Of a stretch of DNA of 17,005 nucleotides, positions 14,140 through 17,005 are shown in pieces. The position numbers and the translations under genes were made by a program. Numbering within the stretch: the stretch's first letter is position 1; every line of letters starts with the position of its first letter. Origin of the DNA: Bacillota bacterium (GTDB lineage Bacteria; Bacillota; Clostridia; Acetivibrionales; DTU013); NCBI GenBank assembly GCA_023409615.1, contig JAEYRF010000036.1, forward strand, positions 1 through 17,005, given 5' to 3'. Under the pieces are notes generated by a model that ran no database searches, was not told the origin of the DNA, and saw nothing but the letters and a program-made list of their open reading frames with translations.

Positions 14140-14172
14140 AACTGCATGTCTTTCAAAAACTGCATGTCTTTC
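14140..14172. repeat. Two 15-bp direct repeats, 18-bp period
   Basis: AACTGCATGTCTTTC occurs at 14140-14154 and again at 14158-14172. The pair lies 15-50 bp upstream of the PRC-barrel ribosome binding site, within its leader or promoter region. It could be a tandem binding site or a small tandem duplication. No convincing -10/-35 pair for the PRC-barrel gene was found around it. Confidence 0.55.
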
Positions 14173-14339
14173 GTTCATATTATTTCAATCTTTCTCATAA
14201 AAAATGCATACGCAAAAAAAGGCAAATTTACATTATGCCACCGGAGGCTCCAAAATTCTTGTTTAGTTATGTATAAATACGTGGTAATGATAGTAAGGGA
14301 TAAATGTTATAAAAATTACATCATTGGAGGAACTAGCAC

Positions 14340-15809
14340 ATGCTGAATATCCTTAAAAGAAAACCTTGTAACGAGGCAGTCTGCATATTGAATTATGCGA
14401 AGGAAAAATTAAATGGGAAGGATATTCCGGAGCCAAAGGTAGAATATCCAATTCACACTTCAGTTCTGGAGTATTTTAAGAAACTATTCACAAATGAAAA
14501 GCAGATGGCTAACTCGACAAAAAAGCTGTTAGGTATCACCGCATCACTTAGCGACTTCGATGTGAAGATGGCTGACATGTCTTACAAACTAATTGAATTT
14601 GCTGAAGAAATGGCTGTTCTGAGCGAGTCAAACCTGTCAGTGGTGCAGCAAACAACGGCCAGCATGAGTGAAGTAAATAGTGCGGTTATTAATACTTCAA
14701 CCACATTAGCCCAGTTGTCAGAAACCTCGGCTCAGCTTATGGAGAAGAATCAGGAAAGCTTAGTTCAGCTTCAGGAAATCGGTGATTTAAAAGAAAATGT
14801 TTTGTCTGATGCAGATATTATGAACCAGCAGATTGGCAAGCTGGTTGAAATGGCAATAAAAGTTAATGATATTGTAAGTGGGGTAGCAGCTATTGCAGAT
14901 CAAACAAATCTTCTAGCATTGAATGCTTCTATTGAAGCGGCCAGAGCCGGTGAAAACGGGAGAGGCTTTGCTGTAGTCGCAGAAGAAATCCGAAAACTTG
15001 CGGACGGTACCAAAAATAATCTTGAGGGAATGAAGGTTTTTGTCAGCAGCATCCAGGATGCCGCAAAAGATGGTCAACAAAGTATGCTCAGTACAATTGC
15101 GTCCACACAGAAAATGGGCAAAAAAATTGATAACGTCAGTAATACGATGGAAAATAATGTAGACATGCTTAAAAATACAATTGAAGGCGTACAACATATC
15201 AATATTTCTGCAGAAGGAATTAAAAATGCCACCGACGAGATCAATCAGGCCATGGATGCGTCAAGTCTGGACGCCGAGAAGCTCAGTGGTTTAACCAGAC
15301 TTATCCATGACGACGCTATAAAAAGTGCTGAACAGGCAAAGCAAATAGGCGTTGTGGATGATATGCTCTCTGATATTGTGAAGGAAATGATGCATGCGCT
15401 CAATGGAAGCACTAATGCAATCAGCAACAAGGAATTTTTAGAAACCTTAACTAAAGCAAAAGAAGCTCATGAAAAGTGGATGGAGATTCTGAAGAAAATT
15501 GTTGATGAAATGAAGATTTATCCGTTGCAGATCAATGGGACGAAATGTGCATTCGGGCACTTTTATCATGCTATATCTGTATTACATCCTGAAATAAAAA
15601 ATGATTGGGAAGCTTTGGGTAAAGCCCATCTCGAGTTCCATGGCATAGGCGCTGAAGTGCTTGATGCAGTAAGAAACAAAGACACGGAAAAAGCTAAAGA
15701 AAAGTACTTATTATCAAAAAAGTTATCTGAAAGTATATTTGCATATCTGGATGAAATTACGGATAAAGTTAGTATTCAGTCAAATAATGGAATCAATATT
15801 TTTCAATAA
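14340..15809 (+). CDS. Soluble methyl-accepting chemotaxis protein with CZB domain
   Basis: A 489-residue chemoreceptor with no signal peptide or membrane helix, hence cytoplasmic. The long coiled-coil signalling domain (about 60-350) has the highly conserved hairpin tip IADQTNLLALNASIEAARAG at 185-204 that binds CheA and CheW. The C-terminal part (about 370-470) is a CZB chemoreceptor zinc-binding domain: H377 in AHEKW, C403 in KCAFGHFY, H430 and H434 in HLEFHG, the usual His-Cys-His-His set. CZB domains bind zinc and in some bacteria sense hypochlorite or zinc level. The first 45 residues are unlike known sensors. ATG 14340 has GGAGG at 14326-14330. It stands alone on the plus strand, with a hairpin downstream. 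Confidence 0.93.
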   Translation: MLNILKRKPCNEAVCILNYAKEKLNGKDIPEPKVEYPIHTSVLEYFKKLFTNEKQMANSTKKLLGITASLSDFDVKMADMSYKLIEFAEEMAVLSESNLSVVQQTTASMSEVNSAVINTSTTLAQLSETSAQLMEKNQESLVQLQEIGDLKENVLSDADIMNQQIGKLVEMAIKVNDIVSGVAAIADQTNLLALNASIEAARAGENGRGFAVVAEEIRKLADGTKNNLEGMKVFVSSIQDAAKDGQQSMLSTIASTQKMGKKIDNVSNTMENNVDMLKNTIEGVQHINISAEGIKNATDEINQAMDASSLDAEKLSGLTRLIHDDAIKSAEQAKQIGVVDDMLSDIVKEMMHALNGSTNAISNKEFLETLTKAKEAHEKWMEILKKIVDEMKIYPLQINGTKCAFGHFYHAISVLHPEIKNDWEALGKAHLEFHGIGAEVLDAVRNKDTEKAKEKYLLSKKLSESIFAYLDEITDKVSIQSNNGINIFQ

Positions 15810-15832
15810 AGTCATAGTTAGGAAATGAAAAC

Positions 15833-15873
15833 ATAGGGGACGGAGGTTTGTGACTGGCAGCCCCGTACCCTAT
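15833..15873 (+). terminator. Hairpin after the chemoreceptor, probable terminator
   Basis: ATAGGGGACGG (15833-15843) pairs with CCGTACCCTAT (15863-15873) in 10 of 11 positions with a 19-nt loop, followed by TTTTT. It begins 24 bp after the chemoreceptor stop. The GGGGACGG sequence also resembles REP-type repeats, so it may be a repeat serving as terminator. The rest of the gap to 16026 shows no supportable gene. Confidence 0.55.
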
Positions 15874-16026
15874 TTTTCCCTACGGTATCTATGGACAACT
15901 TGAAATATTATATGTAGAACACTCTTTTACATACAAATGCGGAGGCTCTGCGGCACGTATTAAAAACAGATGCCGATATACTTGGATAGGCCAATTTCAT
16001 CTTCAATCATATACTTACCAGTTTGC

Positions 16027-17005
16027 CTACTGCCACGGATGAGCTGCATAATCAAAGCTCGCGTCAAACGGGTCACCGGTCCATATCCAGTTTGTATGTA
16101 CTACATAATTGCCCTCGTATACACTATCGGCAACATACCTGCCGGAGTTCATTACCTTACTGCCGCCGGTCGCCGGATTATACTGGTAGGTTTCAAACCT
16201 ATGTGGCCTTCCTCCATAAATTGCAGACGGGCCACCCGTAAAGCTATACGAATACAATCCTTCAGTAGTAATAAACTCCGTATACCTGACAGATCTTCCG
16301 TTGTTGTATTCATGCAGCCTCCAGATAATATTTGTTCTGCCTTGGATTTCCGCGCCCCTGGTATCCATTATATATACCCTGCCGTGGTATTGGCCTTCCT
16401 GATCAAAACGATAGGCACCTGATATTCTGAAATCATTCGGAATCAGCTGATCAACCGGCGTACCAGCTGGGGGTTCGTATTCCTCCTTATAGTCATAATA
16501 GATACAGCAGACCGGAATTTCATTGCCATTCTCACCGCGTCTGTAGAATTGAACCATAAGATGCCCGTACATGCCATTAAAATGCGAATATGCCGGATAA
16601 GCGGCTTTCACAAAAAGGTTCTGATAATTGAGCGGTTCAAAATCATGACCGAAATCAAACATTGCAATATCATTTTTCGCTTTTGTGATCAATTCACTTT
16701 CCTCTACGCTAACCTTAACCGTTTCAATATGATCAGTCCGGGTATCCTTTACCTGTACATCATACACTCCTGACTGCGCCGGTACGTAAAGCTGGTGAGA
16801 GCTGTAGTGTCTGTAATGCGTAAGAACGGGATTGGCAGATACTACTTCCGCATAGGGGTATGCTTCTCCGTTTTTACTGACACTGATATCAAGCATTTCT
16901 CCGACCTTTACCGAAGCGGGCGCTGAAACCTCAATGAACTGTTCCTCACCGAAAACAATGTTTGTCATATTGAGGTTAAAGTCCATGGTCTGCAAATTGC
17001 CAAAG
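16027..17005 (-). CDS. Unrecognised protein, probably surface-exposed, 5' end beyond window
   Basis: The frame is open to the right edge, so the true start is probably outside; an ATG at 16986 and a TTG at 16995 are internal candidates without a clear ribosome binding site. At least 326 residues are visible. The first 100 or so (EEQFIEVSAPASVKVGEMLD, later SGVYDVQVKDTRTDHIETV and VKVSVEE) look like an immunoglobulin-like beta-sandwich. The remainder is rich in Tyr, Phe, Trp and Gly (for example GLYSYSFTGGPSAIYGGRPH and YVVHTNWIWTGDPFDASFDY), suggesting a beta-rich extracellular or cell-wall domain. I cannot assign a family. No anchor is visible at the C-terminus (ends DYAAHPWQ), and any signal peptide would be outside the window. 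It ends in TAG at 16027-16029. Confidence 0.65.
   Translation of the reverse strand, partial: FGNLQTMDFNLNMTNIVFGEEQFIEVSAPASVKVGEMLDISVSKNGEAYPYAEVVSANPVLTHYRHYSSHQLYVPAQSGVYDVQVKDTRTDHIETVKVSVEESELITKAKNDIAMFDFGHDFEPLNYQNLFVKAAYPAYSHFNGMYGHLMVQFYRRGENGNEIPVCCIYYDYKEEYEPPAGTPVDQLIPNDFRISGAYRFDQEGQYHGRVYIMDTRGAEIQGRTNIIWRLHEYNNGRSVRYTEFITTEGLYSYSFTGGPSAIYGGRPHRFETYQYNPATGGSKVMNSGRYVADSVYEGNYVVHTNWIWTGDPFDASFDYAAHPWQ

Noticed and set aside
14200..14250. Stretch with GGCAAA and GCCACCGG spacing reminiscent of a c-di-GMP-I (GEMM) riboswitch upstream of the chemoreceptor
   Set aside because: The central GGGACGCAAAG-type segment and a second stem are absent, so the aptamer core is not there. A covariance-model search would settle it.
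15900..16020. Short open frames in the gap after the chemoreceptor, for example one reading MIEDEIGLSKYIGICF on the minus strand
   Set aside because: They are under 35 codons, without ribosome binding sites or similarity that I can recognise.

Overview
The window looks like a low-to-moderate-GC Bacillota chromosome, most likely class Clostridia. Supporting signs are the strong GGAGG-type ribosome binding sites, TTGACA/TATAAT promoters, the recJ-apt and rpsU-yqeY pairs, a sortase/LPXTG cell-wall anchoring signal, and a soluble CZB-type chemoreceptor. No tRNA, rRNA, CRISPR array or intact transposase was found. Most genes lie on the minus strand, so the layout below runs in genome coordinates while transcription mostly runs right to left.

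Region 1 (1-3740) is housekeeping. It holds apt (cut by the window edge), recJ overlapping apt by one base, a long imperfect palindrome carrying the probable recJ promoter, yqeY with a clear terminator, and rpsU with a strong promoter. Between rpsU and the next gene is the 5' end of a galE gene, with its ribosome binding site intact, broken after about 30 codons.

Region 2 (3773-6958) has a HIT-family hydrolase (hinT-like) and alaS. They are separated by about five degenerate copies of a 20-bp tandem repeat that begins inside the alaS 3' end. alaS has its own promoter.

Region 3 (about 6960-12106) looks like an accessory, partly decayed cell-surface island. It contains the 3' end of a sortase gene, a tiny acidic LPXTG protein, an O-antigen-ligase/Wzy-like membrane protein with C-terminal TPR repeats, a WbpE-like sugar aminotransferase whose 5' end is fused to a WbpD-like acetyltransferase remnant, and a divergent plus-strand gene. 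That gene joins a Phd-type antitoxin DNA-binding segment to a Uma2-family PD-(D/E)XK nuclease in one reading frame. Its promoter carries a perfect 15-bp inverted repeat, and a strong internal ribosome binding site could give a nuclease-only second product. This is the most interesting locus here.

Region 4 (12107-14125) has an AI-2E-family membrane protein, a small glycine/methionine-rich YtxH-like protein and a two-domain PRC-barrel protein. From memory, such genes often sit next to alaS in Clostridia, so region 3 may have been inserted between them.

Region 5 (14340-17005) has a cytoplasmic methyl-accepting chemotaxis protein with a C-terminal zinc-binding CZB domain, a hairpin after it, and an unrecognised, probably surface, protein that runs off the right edge.
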